Shown here: positions 1 to 11,217 of the stretch, piece by piece
How the letters are laid out: every line of letters starts with the position of its first letter
Numbering within the stretch: position 1 is the stretch's first letter
DNA from: Arthrobacter zhaoxinii
GTDB taxonomy: Bacteria > Actinomycetota > Actinomycetes > Actinomycetales > Micrococcaceae
Length of the DNA: 64,000 nt
NCBI RefSeq assembly: GCF_025244925.1
Contig: NZ_CP104275.1
Location: forward strand, 2,604,001-2,668,000
Direction of reading: 5' to 3'
Translations under genes and position numbers: made by a program
Notes under the pieces: generated by a model
Seen by the model: only the letters and a program-made list of their open reading frames with translations
What the model was told of the DNA's origin: nothing
Databases searched by the model: none

Positions 1-927
1 GTAGCCGGGGATGGTGATGGTCTGGTTGCCGGCGTAGGCCTTCTCGTCGAAGCGGCCTTCACCCAGATCCGTCTTGAACGTCTTCAGCGCCATGTTGGGA
101 ATGGTGTCGAGGATGTCCAGCTCGTTGGACTGCAGGTCTGCGTAGGCTGCGTCGAAGGAGGAGTAGAACTTGAAGGTCACTCCGCCGTTCTGCGGTACAC
201 GGGTTCCGGTGTAGTCCGGGTTGGCGACCAGGTCGATCTGGATCTCGTGCTGCCAGGCGTCGTCGCCGTCCAGCATGTACGGGCCGTTGCCGATGGGATC
301 CTCGCCGAACGCGGCGGGGTCCTCGAGGGCCTCGGCGGGCAGCGGGAAGAAGGCGGTGTAGCCGAGTCGCTGCGGGAAGTCGGATTCCGGCTGGCTGAGC
401 TTCACGGTGAACGTGCTGTCATCCACCACGGTCAGACCGCTCATGGTGTCGGCCGTTGCGCCTTCCGCACTGACTACGTCGTAACCTTCGATGCTCTCGA
501 AGAAGTACGAGTTGAGCTGGGCGTTCTTGGCAGCTGCACCGAAGTTCCAGGCGTCAACGAAGGACTTGGCCGTGATGGCCTCGCCGTTGGTGAACTTCTG
601 GTCCGCCTTCACCTTGATGGTGTAGGTCTGGGAATCTTCGGTCTCGATGGACTCGGCGAGTTCGTTGACCGTATTGCCGTCAGCGTCGTAGCTGACCAGG
701 CCTTCGAAGAGCAGGTCCATGATGCGTCCGCCGCCAACTTCGTTGGTGTTGACCGGCATCAGCGGGTTCTGCGGTTCGGTGCCGTTGGCAGTGATGATCG
801 CGGTGCTGTTGCCCTCGGTCTCACCCGAGCCTTCGGCCGATTCGTCGGATCCTCCACCGCAGGCGCTCAGCGTAAGTGCGGCAAGTGCCGCTACGCTCAG
901 CATTTTGGAAGTGCGTGTGACGCGCAT
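1..927 (-). CDS. Peptide-type ABC transporter solute-binding lipoprotein (family 5), 3' part cut by the window edge
   Basis: The reading frame is open from the ATG at 927 to the window edge (309 codons seen). It starts with a lipoprotein signal: basic MRVTRTSK, a hydrophobic run, then the lipobox LSAC. The mature part fits family 5 solute-binding proteins (DppA/OppA type): it opens with a TANGTEPQNPLMP segment, then GGRIMDLLFEGL, and a QKFTNGEAITAKSFVDAW block. It should sit outside the membrane on a lipid anchor and pass oligopeptides or a similar solute to a permease. That permease would lie beyond position 1 and is not visible. An AGGAGG-like site (CTAGGAGGC) lies just before the ATG. The substrate cannot be read from sequence. 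Confidence 0.9.
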   Translation of the reverse strand, partial: MRVTRTSKMLSVAALAALTLSACGGGSDESAEGSGETEGNSTAIITANGTEPQNPLMPVNTNEVGGGRIMDLLFEGLVSYDADGNTVNELAESIETEDSQTYTIKVKADQKFTNGEAITAKSFVDAWNFGAAAKNAQLNSYFFESIEGYDVVSAEGATADTMSGLTVVDDSTFTVKLSQPESDFPQRLGYTAFFPLPAEALEDPAAFGEDPIGNGPYMLDGDDAWQHEIQIDLVANPDYTGTRVPQNGGVTFKFYSSFDAAYADLQSNELDILDTIPNMALKTFKTDLGEGRFDEKAYAGNQTITIPGY

Positions 928-1295
928 TCCGCCTCCTAGTTCTGTTCGGTTCCGGCGTTGATAACGCCGGTGTTGCGGCTCTGCCAAATGGTGAACCGAC
1001 TCACAAAGCCAAAAGCATAAGCCCACTTTGTTGCCTAGACGTAACCAAGTCCGCCATGTGGCACCCGTATGGGCACCGTGTTGCCGATCACACGGCGCCA
1101 AAGACCCTGATGACGTGGGGAAAGGCCGGACCACACCGTCTGGTAACGATTTGGCATACGGGGACTGTATTACATGCAATGACATGTCATATGGCGTGTT
1201 TTTGTGTCTCACCCGGGCAAGGGAGGAGTCGGTTCCAGCCATGAGTGGGATGCTCATGGGGTACCAACCGCACGACATCTCGAAGTAGGGGTTCC
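928..1295. other. Divergent intergenic region
   Basis: This gap lies between two divergently transcribed genes and must hold both promoters. No open frame in it looks real. It is more AT-rich than its flanks around 1140-1200 and contains one clear inverted repeat (see 1179-1190). I see no tRNA or terminator hairpin. Confidence 0.6.
1179..1190. promoter_or_regulatory. Perfect 12-bp palindrome, possible operator
   Basis: ATGACATGTCAT is a perfect inverted repeat in the divergent promoter region, about 105 bases before the ATG of the NAD(P)-binding protein. Palindromes of this size are typical operators for dimeric repressors (TetR, MarR or GntR types). No regulator gene is adjacent, so the binding protein is unknown. 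Confidence 0.4.
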
Positions 1296-1907
1296 ATGAA
1301 AATTACGATTATCGGCGGCTCGCAGGGCACCGGTGCGCAGCTCGCTTCCCTCGCACAGGACGCCGGCCATGAGGTCACGGTGCTCTCCCGGTCCGGCCGT
1401 GCGCCCTCCGGTGTTTCCACGCTCACCGGCGACGCTGCGGATCCCGAAACAGTGTCCGCCGCGGTGTCCGGGGCCGACGCTGTGGTCGTCACCGTGGGCG
1501 GAGCCAAGGGAGTCCCCCACCAGAGGGCTGCAGTTACCCGGGCAACCGTTAAGGCGATGCAGGCGCAGGGCGTGCGGCGCCTCGTTGTGCAGTCCTCATT
1601 GGGCGCAGGAAATTCCTCCTCGCAGCTGCCCGGTCCGCTCGGACTGATCACCCGGGTGGCGCTGGCCAAACCGCTGGCCGATCACAACGAGCAGGAGTCC
1701 GCCGTGACCGGCTCCGGGCTGGACTGGACACTCGTCCGCCCGACCGGACTCACCGACAAGGATCCGACCGGTACCTGGCGTGCCCTGGAGGTCGGCAGCG
1801 AGGGAAAGCTGCGAGGTTCGGTCCCCCGCCGCGACCTTGCGGCCTGCATGCTGCAGATCCTCACGGACGATTCCACCGTCGGCAAGGCCCTGGGCGTGAG
1901 CAGCTAG
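1296..1907 (+). CDS. NAD(P)-binding protein, NmrA/SDR-like
   Basis: The 203-residue protein begins MKITIIGGSQGTGAQLASLA, a Rossmann-fold dinucleotide site with a G-x-x-x-G-x-x type loop at the extreme N-terminus. It continues with VTVLSRSG and GDAADPETV, usual for atypical short-chain dehydrogenases and NmrA-like NAD(P)-binding proteins. The ATG at 1296 is chosen because GTAGGGG lies 5 bases upstream and the Rossmann strand starts right after it. An in-frame ATG at 1245 would add 17 unlikely residues. It is probably a soluble oxidoreductase or redox sensor. It stands alone, and I cannot assign a substrate. Confidence 0.85.
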   Translation: MKITIIGGSQGTGAQLASLAQDAGHEVTVLSRSGRAPSGVSTLTGDAADPETVSAAVSGADAVVVTVGGAKGVPHQRAAVTRATVKAMQAQGVRRLVVQSSLGAGNSSSQLPGPLGLITRVALAKPLADHNEQESAVTGSGLDWTLVRPTGLTDKDPTGTWRALEVGSEGKLRGSVPRRDLAACMLQILTDDSTVGKALGVSS

Positions 1908-1921
1908 GGCGCCGGACCCAG

Positions 1922-1976
1922 CGGCTTCACCATGATCGACGCCGGTGCCGTGAGCAGCGCGCTCGACCACGGTCAG
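1922..1976 (-). pseudogene. Remnant of a GNAT acetyltransferase gene
   Basis: Two stretches match the intact GNAT gene at 11455-11991 almost base for base. Positions 1922-1937 equal 11470-11485 (codons near the C-terminus), and 1938-1976 match 11671-11709 with one mismatch (encoding VERAAHGTGV). The roughly 185 bases between them in the intact gene are missing here. It is therefore a fragment with an internal deletion and no start, left beside an unrelated gene. It shows that this family was once present twice in the genome, or that a piece was copied. Confidence 0.7.
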
Positions 1977-2115
1977 TGCTCGTAGACCATCTCCGTGAAG
2001 ACTGCCCCGGTGCCGGGTGTTCCCATCGAGTAGCTACTGTGTGGCTCTCTCCGCCCAGGGTCCGGGTGCATCCCCGCCAGCAGCGGGTTGGTGAAACGCA
2101 TCCGTGCTCCGGCTT

Positions 2116-4425
<2,310 letters not shown>

Positions 4426-4536
4426 GGCGTACTTCCTTTGGAACGAGTCGAATCGAGGAACGACGGAGTGAACAGGGTTCGGGTCAGTGGGGTATTGGAG
4501 GCGGGTGGCCGTGCGGTCACAGCAGAGCCCGCGGGA

Positions 4537-5352
4537 CTACGCTTTGCTGCGCAGCCCAGCAAAACGGGGGTGGGTTCCCGGGTCGGGGGCGGCCGCCAGC
4601 AGGCGTTTCGTATACGCGTGCTGGGGGTCGAGGATCACGGCATCGGACGGTCCGTGCTCAACTACCTCGCCCCGATACATCACCAGAATTTCGTCCGAGA
4701 AATGCCGGGCTGTTGCCAGATCGTGGGTGATGTACAGTACGGCCAGGTCTTCCTCCCGTTGCAGCTGTGCCATCAGGTTGAGCACGCCGAGCCGAATCGA
4801 GACGTCGAGCATTGAGACCGGTTCGTCCGCGATGAGTACCCGCGGTTTCGGCGCCAGGGCCCTGGCGATGGCGACCCGCTGGCGCTGCCCGCCGGAGAGT
4901 TCGTGCGGTCGGCGGTGGATGAAATCGACCGCCGGGGAGAGATTCACCCGCTCGAGCAGCTGGAGCACCTTTTCGTCATACCCGTCGGCGGATGCGGCCT
5001 GCCTATTGAGCTGCAACGGCCGCCGCAGGTGATGGCTGATGGAGTGGTAGGGATTCAGGGAAGCGAACGGATCCTGGAACACCATCTGCACTGCGCTGCG
5101 GTAACGGCGCAATGCCCGGCCGGCAGAGGCGATCTTTTGTCCATCGAGTTCGATGGTGCCGGCGGTGGGTTTTTCCAGTTGGGCGATCATGCGGGCCACG
5201 GTGGACTTGCCGCTGCCGCTCTCCCCCACCAGCGCAACCGTCTTTCCCGAACTCAGTTCGAACGAAACGTCGTTCACTGCGCGCAGTTTTCGCCGGGTAC
5301 CGGAGGGGGCGGGGAAATCCTTTACGAGGCCTGTGACGGAAAGGGTGGACAT
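4537..5352 (-). CDS. ABC transporter ATP-binding protein (OppF/DppF type)
   Basis: The 271-residue ATPase has Walker A GESGSGKS, the signature LSGGQRQRVAIARAL and Walker B VLIADEPVSMLDVS, the last being the usual form in OppF/DppF subunits. It powers uptake together with the OppD-type subunit just upstream. Its ATG overlaps the stop of that gene by ATGA, indicating translational coupling. It is somewhat shorter than typical OppF proteins because the C-terminal oligopeptide-transport tail is brief. It belongs to the five-gene transporter running from 9912 down to 4537, whose neighbour GH3 enzyme suggests an oligosaccharide rather than a peptide substrate. Confidence 0.92.
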   Translation of the reverse strand: MSTLSVTGLVKDFPAPSGTRRKLRAVNDVSFELSSGKTVALVGESGSGKSTVARMIAQLEKPTAGTIELDGQKIASAGRALRRYRSAVQMVFQDPFASLNPYHSISHHLRRPLQLNRQAASADGYDEKVLQLLERVNLSPAVDFIHRRPHELSGGQRQRVAIARALAPKPRVLIADEPVSMLDVSIRLGVLNLMAQLQREEDLAVLYITHDLATARHFSDEILVMYRGEVVEHGPSDAVILDPQHAYTKRLLAAAPDPGTHPRFAGLRSKA

Positions 5353-6239
5353 CAGAGGACCCCTGCGGTTGTGGTTGAACTGTTGATGGACTCCCCGGTG
5401 CGGATGAAGTCCCCGCGTGCCCCGGTCAGCGACGGGAACGACTTGAGGAGTTTGCGAGTGTACGGGTGGGCGGCGTCGGCATAAATCTCCTCGGCCGTGG
5501 CCAGTTCCACAATCTCGCCGGCGAGCATCACGGCTATCCGGTCGGAGATCTCGAGCAACATGGGCAGGTCATGGGTGATGAAGATCACTGCGAATCCGAA
5601 CTCGTCGCGCAACCGCTGGATTTCACCGAGAATTTCCCGTTGCACCACTACATCCAGGGCAGTGGTCGGCTCGTCCATGATCATCAGTTGAGGGTTCAGG
5701 GCCAACGCCATGGCGATCATCACCCGCTGCCGCATGCCGCCGGACAGCTCGTGCGGGTAGGCCTTGATCCGGTCGGCGGACACTCCGACCAATTCCACAA
5801 GGTGGCGGATGCGTTCGCGCCGTTCCGCACGCTTCATGCCCGGTCGATGAGTGGTCAGGACGTCGTCTATCTGGTCGTACAACGACAGAACAGGGTTAAG
5901 CGAGTTCATTGCCCCCTGAAACACCATGGAGGTCTTATCCCACCGGTAACTCCGCAGCTTTTCGCCGGACAGGGCGAGAATGTCGATGTCACTGCCCGAG
6001 GAATCGTGGAAGGTCACCGCACCGCTTTCGATGGCGGCGGGCGGCTTGAGCAGTTGGTTGATGCCGTACGCCAGGGTCGATTTGCCGCATCCGCTCTCCC
6101 CGGCCAGGCCGAGGATCTCGCCGCGGCGAATCGTGAGGCTCACGTTCTTGACCGCGTGCACCCGGGTGGCGGCGTGATAGACCACGTTCAGGTTTTCAAT
6201 GGTGAGGAGGGCATCGGTCGGTTCGATCTGGCTGCTCAT
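5352..6239 (-). CDS. ABC transporter ATP-binding protein (OppD/DppD type)
   Basis: The 295-residue subunit carries Walker A GESGCGKS, signature LSGGMRQRVMIAMAL and Walker B LMIMDEPTTALDVV, with the C-terminal oligopeptide/dipeptide region (AHPYTRKLLKSFPSL). The ATG at 6239 (MSSQIEPTDALL) is chosen because it forms an ATGA overlap with the stop of the upstream permease. A longer frame to 6380 would only run inside that permease. It is the partner of the OppF-type ATPase next to it. Confidence 0.92.
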   Translation of the reverse strand: MSSQIEPTDALLTIENLNVVYHAATRVHAVKNVSLTIRRGEILGLAGESGCGKSTLAYGINQLLKPPAAIESGAVTFHDSSGSDIDILALSGEKLRSYRWDKTSMVFQGAMNSLNPVLSLYDQIDDVLTTHRPGMKRAERRERIRHLVELVGVSADRIKAYPHELSGGMRQRVMIAMALALNPQLMIMDEPTTALDVVVQREILGEIQRLRDEFGFAVIFITHDLPMLLEISDRIAVMLAGEIVELATAEEIYADAAHPYTRKLLKSFPSLTGARGDFIRTGESINSSTTTAGVL

Positions 6240-7159
6240 CGAGTGCCCTTTCGTGTGGCCTTGGCCGCAGTGCCCAGGCGTAGCTTGGGGTTGATAACCT
6301 CGTCGATGGCGAAGTTGATCAGAGCCAGCCCGGCTCCGAGCAGGGCGATCATCAGCCCCGGCGGCATGAACCACCACCACGCACCAAGTTTCAGCGAGAA
6401 GGCGTTCTGCGCGAAGAACAGCATGCTGCCCCAGGAGAACGTGCCCGAGACACCCAGACCGAGGAACGAGAGGCTGGACTCACCGAGGATCGCGAAAATA
6501 ACCGCGAACACGAACTGGGAGGCGAGGACGGGCAGCAGGTTGGGCAGGATCTCGACGAGGATGATGCGCCAGGTCGGTTCACCGGCCACCTTGGCTGCAA
6601 GCACGTAGTCGCGGTTGCGCATCGACAGGGTTTGGGCCCGAAGCACCCGGGCGCCTCCGGCCCACGAGGTGAGGGTGAGGACCAGGATGATCATCATCAG
6701 GCCTTTTTGCTCAACGTAGCTGGCCACAACGATCATCAGCGGGATGCCGGGGATAACCAGGACCACATTGGTGAAGAGGGAGAAGCCTTCATCCCAACGC
6801 CCGCCGAGGTAGGCACCCAGGATTCCGATAAGTCCGGAGAGCACCACAGCAAGAAAACCGACGGTGATGCCCACGACGAGCGATCCGCGGGTGGCGTGAG
6901 CGAGTTGGGCGAGGACGTCCTGTCCCGTCTGGGTGGTGCCCAGGAGGTGGTCCCCCGATGGACCGGACAATCCAACATCATTGATCGCCATGGGGTTGAC
7001 GACCAGCAGCGGTCCGACAAGTCCGAACAGTGCAATCGCGAAGGTGATGCCCAGACCGATGACGAGTTTCGGAGTCCGGGGCGGAAGGCTCCGCCGGATC
7101 CCGTCGAAGCGTGGCTTCGGTGCGGGAGCGTAGGTGGCCAGTTGCGCGGTGGAGGTCAT
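6236..7159 (-). CDS. ABC transporter permease (OppC/DppC type)
   Basis: The 307-residue membrane protein has a proline-rich cytoplasmic N-terminus, a first membrane segment at about residues 33-54 and further hydrophobic segments. It carries the permease coupling loop AAKVAGEPTWRIILVEILPN in the position of the EAA motif. This is the DppC/OppC half of the channel, lying 11 bases after the DppB-type gene. It should form a heterodimer with that protein in the cytoplasmic membrane. Confidence 0.92.
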   Translation of the reverse strand: MTSTAQLATYAPAPKPRFDGIRRSLPPRTPKLVIGLGITFAIALFGLVGPLLVVNPMAINDVGLSGPSGDHLLGTTQTGQDVLAQLAHATRGSLVVGITVGFLAVVLSGLIGILGAYLGGRWDEGFSLFTNVVLVIPGIPLMIVVASYVEQKGLMMIILVLTLTSWAGGARVLRAQTLSMRNRDYVLAAKVAGEPTWRIILVEILPNLLPVLASQFVFAVIFAILGESSLSFLGLGVSGTFSWGSMLFFAQNAFSLKLGAWWWFMPPGLMIALLGAGLALINFAIDEVINPKLRLGTAAKATRKGTR

Positions 7160-7170
7160 GATCTGGCCCT

Positions 7171-8160
7171 CTATCCTTGGTGCCGGGTTCGGGGATCGAT
7201 GAGTCCGTAGACCATGTCGATGAAGAAGTTGGTCAGCAGCACCGAGGTGGTGATGACCAGGAAGACACCCTGCATGAGTGCGTAATCGTTGTTCTGTACG
7301 GATTGCAGCAGGGTCTGGCCGATACCGGGATACGAGAACACCTGTTCGGTGAGAATCGCCCCGCCTACGACGGCGCCCAGCGCGATGCCGAAGCCCGCCA
7401 CCGACGGGAGGACTGCATTGCGTCCGGCGTACATTGTCATGATCCGGCGGGGCCGGAGCCCCTTGGCCTCTGCGGTGACAATGTAGTCCTCGGCCATGGT
7501 GGAGACCATCATGTTGCGCATACCCACCAGGCCGGCACCGAGGGAGCTGATCACGATGGTCAACGCCGGCAGGGTGCCGTACTTGATCGCGCTTCCCAGG
7601 AATTCCCAGGTCCAGCCGGCACTCACCGTACGGTAGTCATATCCGCCGCTGATGGGGAAAACCCCCAGGGTCACGGCGAACACGTAGCTGAGGATGAGGG
7701 CCAGCCAGAAATAAGGCACCGCCTGCAGAACTGTCGACGCGGGGATGAAGCTATCCAGCCAGCCGCCGCGCTTCCAACCGGCAAGCATCCCCAGCAGCTG
7801 CGCGATGACGAACGACATCACGGTGGCGATGCCCACCAGCAGGATGGTCCATGGCAGTGCCTGGCCGATCACCGTAACCACCGGCGTCGGGAAGAAAGTG
7901 ACTGAGACTCCCAGGTCCCCCTGGAAGATGTTGACCAAGTAGTCGCCGTATTGGGAAAGAAGCGAGGCGTCGTCGGTAGTCCCCAACATGGCCTCGATAG
8001 CTTCGCGTGTTTCGGGCGCCACCTGACCGCGCTGGGCCAGCTTCGCCAGCATCACGTCGACGGGGTTGCCGGGCAGGAGGCGGGGCAGGGCAAAGTTGAT
8101 GGTGATCGCCGCATAGAAGGCAACGATGTAGAAAAGGATTTTCCTCAGCAGGTATCTCAC
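7171..8160 (-). CDS. ABC transporter permease (OppB/DppB type)
   Basis: The 329-residue protein starts with the OppB/DppB hallmark MRYLLRKILFYIVAFYAAI followed by FALPRLLPGNPVDVMLA, and contains the EAA-type loop TAEAKGLRPRRIMTMYAGRN. Six membrane segments are expected. It is separated from the solute-binding gene upstream by 66 bases that hold a strong stem-loop (8184-8211). That should make the binding protein more abundant than the membrane parts. Confidence 0.92.
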   Translation of the reverse strand: MRYLLRKILFYIVAFYAAITINFALPRLLPGNPVDVMLAKLAQRGQVAPETREAIEAMLGTTDDASLLSQYGDYLVNIFQGDLGVSVTFFPTPVVTVIGQALPWTILLVGIATVMSFVIAQLLGMLAGWKRGGWLDSFIPASTVLQAVPYFWLALILSYVFAVTLGVFPISGGYDYRTVSAGWTWEFLGSAIKYGTLPALTIVISSLGAGLVGMRNMMVSTMAEDYIVTAEAKGLRPRRIMTMYAGRNAVLPSVAGFGIALGAVVGGAILTEQVFSYPGIGQTLLQSVQNNDYALMQGVFLVITTSVLLTNFFIDMVYGLIDPRTRHQG

Positions 8161-8183
8161 GCGGTTCTCGTTCCGACATAGAC

Positions 8184-8211
8184 CAGTGGCGGGCTCGTAA
8201 GCCCGCCACTG
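8184..8211 (-). terminator. Intercistronic stem-loop
   Basis: CAGTGGCGGGCT and AGCCCGCCACTG form a perfect 12-bp stem with a CGTA loop. There is no T-run, so it is more likely an RNA-stabilising or partly terminating hairpin after the binding-protein gene than a full stop to the operon. Confidence 0.75.
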
Positions 8212-8226
8212 ATCCCGATGGGATTC

Positions 8227-9912
8227 TTACTTGACGGTGAGGTTCTTGAGTACCTGACCGTAGTCGGGTGCCTGCCACACCATGGGAAGCGCGTAGAGGT
8301 CGTCATCGCTGGGCCAGCCGGTGACAACGTCCGTGCGGAACGTGCTCAGGCTGCCGTAGGACTGAATGGGGATGTACGGCATGTCCTCCACGATCGCCTC
8401 CTGAATGATGGCGTATTGCTCCATTTTCAGTGCCTCGTCGGTCGTGGCATTAAGAACGTCCAGCGCCGCGTCCACGTCCGGGTTCGAGTAGCGGGCCCAG
8501 TTCGGGTTCGCCGACTCACCGACCGGTGCGGTCGATTCGCTGTCGAAGAAAGACTTGTAGAGGTAGTAGGGCTCAGAGCCCGCACCGGGCCACAGGTTGT
8601 TGACCAGCAGCTGGAAGTTTCCGGTATTCGTGGCTTCCGTCCATTCGTTCCAGGACATCTGCTCGGCCTTCAGCTCGATCCCGACCGGCAGCAACTGCTG
8701 AGCCATGGTCTCGATTCCGGCAATCCAGTCCGTCCAGCCGGTTACGGTCTTCACCGAGAAGCTCAGCCGCTCGCCGTCCTTCGCATAGATGCCGTCGGCT
8801 CCCTTGGCATACCCGGCATCGGTCAGAAGCTTCTCCGCCTTGTCGGCGTCGCCCTTGTTGGAGGCGACCGGCTCATCAATCGACGGAGAGATCCACTTCT
8901 CGTCCCGGGGAAGGAGCGCATAGGTAGGACTCACGTCACCGTTGAGATCGGAGAAGGCGAGGGAGTTGAGCTGGTCACGGTCCATCGCTGCATAGATGGC
9001 CTGGCGAACGGCCGGGTCAGTTTGCGGGCCGGTGCAGCCGAGGTCCACGTTTGAGCAGGTCACGAGCGACAACTGGTTCTGGACGGTGTTGACGTATTCC
9101 ACGTCTTCCTCCGGCCCCAGGAGAGTTTCGACCTCGGGAATGAACATACTCATCCAGTCAACGTCGCCGTTGAGGATCGAATCGACGCCGGCCTGGTTGC
9201 CGGACAGGGACACGTAGCGAACGCCGTCGAGCTCAGGCTTGCCTTCTTCCCAGTAACCGTCGTTCTTTTCCAGCAGGTAGCTCTGCGGGGAGAAATCGGA
9301 CACGGTGAACGGTCCGGTACCGACGGCATCTTCGTTGATGAAAGTGGCCGGATCGTCGACCTCGGACCAGATATGCTCCGGCACGATGTAGATGGAGCTG
9401 AGCGCGCCGATGGAGTTGAGCACATCGGGCTTTGGGTACGTGACCGTGAGCTCGTTGTCGCTCGTGGCCGCAGCGACCCCGTCAAAGCCGCCGGTGTTCA
9501 GCGCGGGTGTGTTGGCTATCAGGTTGAGGGTGTAGACGACGTCGTGGGCACTGAAGGGCTCGCCGTCGCTCCACTCGACGCCCTCCCGGGTGGAGATGGT
9601 GAGGACAGTGCCCTCATCGTTGTACGAGTATTCGGTGCCGAGGAGTGGTACGGGTTCGCCTTCGGCTGCCCGGTTCACGAAGAACAGGGTCTCGTAGACG
9701 GTGGACTGCACACCGAGGAGGGCCGTGGTGGAGAACGGGTTGAAGTTTTCGGTGAACTGGGTCGACGAGTTGCCGGGAATTGTCAGGATGGCCTTGCCGG
9801 CGTCCGCGTTTCCCTCGTCTCCGCCGCCGCCTGCCTGGCATCCGCTGAGCAGCAGGGCCGTGGCTGCCAGCGCGGCGACTCCGGTGAGTCTTTTCCGTGA
9901 AGTGAACATCAT
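8227..9912 (-). CDS. ABC transporter solute-binding lipoprotein, family 5
   Basis: The roughly 561-residue precursor begins MMFTSRKRLTGVAAL with lipobox LLLSGC and a glycine-rich linker, so it is lipid-anchored outside. The mature chain has the family 5 blocks (FNPFSTTALLGVQSTVYETL, GVEWSDGEPFSAHDVVYTLN and a late PYIPIQSYGSL segment). AAAGGA lies 2 bases before the first of two adjacent ATGs and 5 bases before the second, so translation may start at 9909. Family 5 proteins bind peptides, but several bind oligosaccharides, and a GH3 enzyme and a LacI regulator here point to beta-linked oligosaccharides. Confidence 0.9.
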   Translation of the reverse strand: MMFTSRKRLTGVAALAATALLLSGCQAGGGGDEGNADAGKAILTIPGNSSTQFTENFNPFSTTALLGVQSTVYETLFFVNRAAEGEPVPLLGTEYSYNDEGTVLTISTREGVEWSDGEPFSAHDVVYTLNLIANTPALNTGGFDGVAAATSDNELTVTYPKPDVLNSIGALSSIYIVPEHIWSEVDDPATFINEDAVGTGPFTVSDFSPQSYLLEKNDGYWEEGKPELDGVRYVSLSGNQAGVDSILNGDVDWMSMFIPEVETLLGPEEDVEYVNTVQNQLSLVTCSNVDLGCTGPQTDPAVRQAIYAAMDRDQLNSLAFSDLNGDVSPTYALLPRDEKWISPSIDEPVASNKGDADKAEKLLTDAGYAKGADGIYAKDGERLSFSVKTVTGWTDWIAGIETMAQQLLPVGIELKAEQMSWNEWTEATNTGNFQLLVNNLWPGAGSEPYYLYKSFFDSESTAPVGESANPNWARYSNPDVDAALDVLNATTDEALKMEQYAIIQEAIVEDMPYIPIQSYGSLSTFRTDVVTGWPSDDDLYALPMVWQAPDYGQVLKNLTVK

Positions 9913-9991
9913 TGTCCTTTCATGAGATCGAGTCTGCCTCGACCGCTGTGTGCCCGAACCCGCATCCAAGCGTCAGACTTGGGATGCCTCA

Positions 9992-10003
9992 GTAAGCGCT
10001 ATC
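9992..10003. promoter_or_regulatory. LacI-type half-conserved operator upstream of the binding-protein gene
   Basis: GTAAGCGCTATC keeps the first nine bases of the perfect palindrome GTAAGCGCTTAC found before the lacI-type gene at 11218. It lies about 80 bases before the start of the solute-binding gene. The match suggests the neighbouring LacI protein controls the transporter. Confidence 0.55.
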
Positions 10004-10090
10004 TCGGAGACTAGCGGCGAAATCTGGGCGCGTCAATGAATCATTTTGGGAGGTTCGCAGGACTGACTCAGCCCGTCAGTCATTTCATGA

Positions 10091-10102
10091 GTAAGCGCGT
10101 GC
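10091..10102. promoter_or_regulatory. Second partial LacI-type operator
   Basis: GTAAGCGCGTGC shares its first eight bases with the palindrome at 11218. It lies in the same 230-base intergenic region, about 99 bases from the site at 9992, as expected for two-site repression. Support is weaker because only the left half is conserved. Confidence 0.35.
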
Positions 10103-10142
10103 ACGGGTCGTATGGAGACATCACCCGCAAACGGACGGCTTT

Positions 10143-11174
10143 CTAGAGGGAGTCTCGCCGCGTGAGGGTGCTCGGCAGAACGCGCTGCACGACCGCGGTG
10201 CCGGAGGTTGCCATAAGGGAGGCCAGCGCGTCGACCATCTGTTCGCCCATCAGCTCCAGTGGCTGATGTACCGAGGACAGCGGCGGATTCGCCACCTCTG
10301 CCAGGACCGAGTCGTCATAACTGACCACCGAAACGTCGTGCGGTACGCGGCGCCCGGCTGCCGCCAGAACCTGCAGTGCTCCCGAGCCCATGTAGTCCGA
10401 GCTTACGAAGACACCGTCGATGTCGGGATAGGCGGCGAGTAGCCGGGTCATGGTGTCGGATCCACCGGCCGGCGAAAACGCCCCGCGGGCAATTCGGTGG
10501 GCATCGAGGCCGTGCTCGGCCAGGCTTGACCGCCAGCCGTCGAGACGGTCCCGGGCCGCCGTCAGCCGATCGTTGCCGGCCAAAATGGCGATGCGGGATC
10601 GTCCCGCTTCAATGAGAGCCTCGGTGGCCAGCCGCGCACCGCCCACGTTGTCGACGTCGACATAGGACTGGGCCTCGGCGTTTCCCAGCGGCCTGCCCAG
10701 GTACACGACGGGAACCCCTGCATCGCGGAGAAGCTCGGGCAGGTGGGAAATCTCGTCTTCGAGGATGACCATCGCGCCGTCCACACCGGTGCGGCCCAGG
10801 TACTCGAGGAGGTGTGATTCCTGTTGCGGACTGCCCGACAGAAGTATCACAATCTGCAGGTCATGCCGGGCGACTGCCGACAACACGCCGTGCAAAGGTG
10901 CCGAGGTGAAGGAATATGGCTGCGAGAGGTCGGCCTCGGAGATGATCAGGGCTACGGCCCCGGTGCGGCCCGTGGCCAGTGTGCGGGCGGCCGCGTTGAA
11001 TTGGTAACCCATCTGCCGGGCAATCGCCTCCACCCGAAAGGCCAGGTCGGGATTGACCGTCGGAACGCGGTTCATCACGCGGGATACCGTGGCAGTGGAC
11101 ACCCCGGCTGCCGCCGCGACGTCGGCAAGGGTGGTGACGGACCTCCCTGGGCGCCTCGCTCGAGTCTCGGTCAT
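10143..11174 (-). CDS. LacI family transcriptional regulator
   Basis: The 343-residue protein has an N-terminal helix-turn-helix of LacI type (TLADVAAAAGVSTATVSRVMN, residues about 16-36, one mismatch to the strict pattern) followed by the hinge region GYQFNAAARTLATGRTGAVAL. The rest is a periplasmic-binding-protein-like effector domain. It should bind a sugar or oligosaccharide and regulate the transporter/GH3 genes to its left. A perfect palindrome 44 bases before its own start suggests self-regulation. Confidence 0.92.
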   Translation of the reverse strand: MTETRARRPGRSVTTLADVAAAAGVSTATVSRVMNRVPTVNPDLAFRVEAIARQMGYQFNAAARTLATGRTGAVALIISEADLSQPYSFTSAPLHGVLSAVARHDLQIVILLSGSPQQESHLLEYLGRTGVDGAMVILEDEISHLPELLRDAGVPVVYLGRPLGNAEAQSYVDVDNVGGARLATEALIEAGRSRIAILAGNDRLTAARDRLDGWRSSLAEHGLDAHRIARGAFSPAGGSDTMTRLLAAYPDIDGVFVSSDYMGSGALQVLAAAGRRVPHDVSVVSYDDSVLAEVANPPLSSVHQPLELMGEQMVDALASLMATSGTAVVQRVLPSTLTRRDSL

Positions 11175-11217
11175 GGCTACAAGTTTGTCACAGCACCGCG
11201 GGCGGACACGCCGCTCG

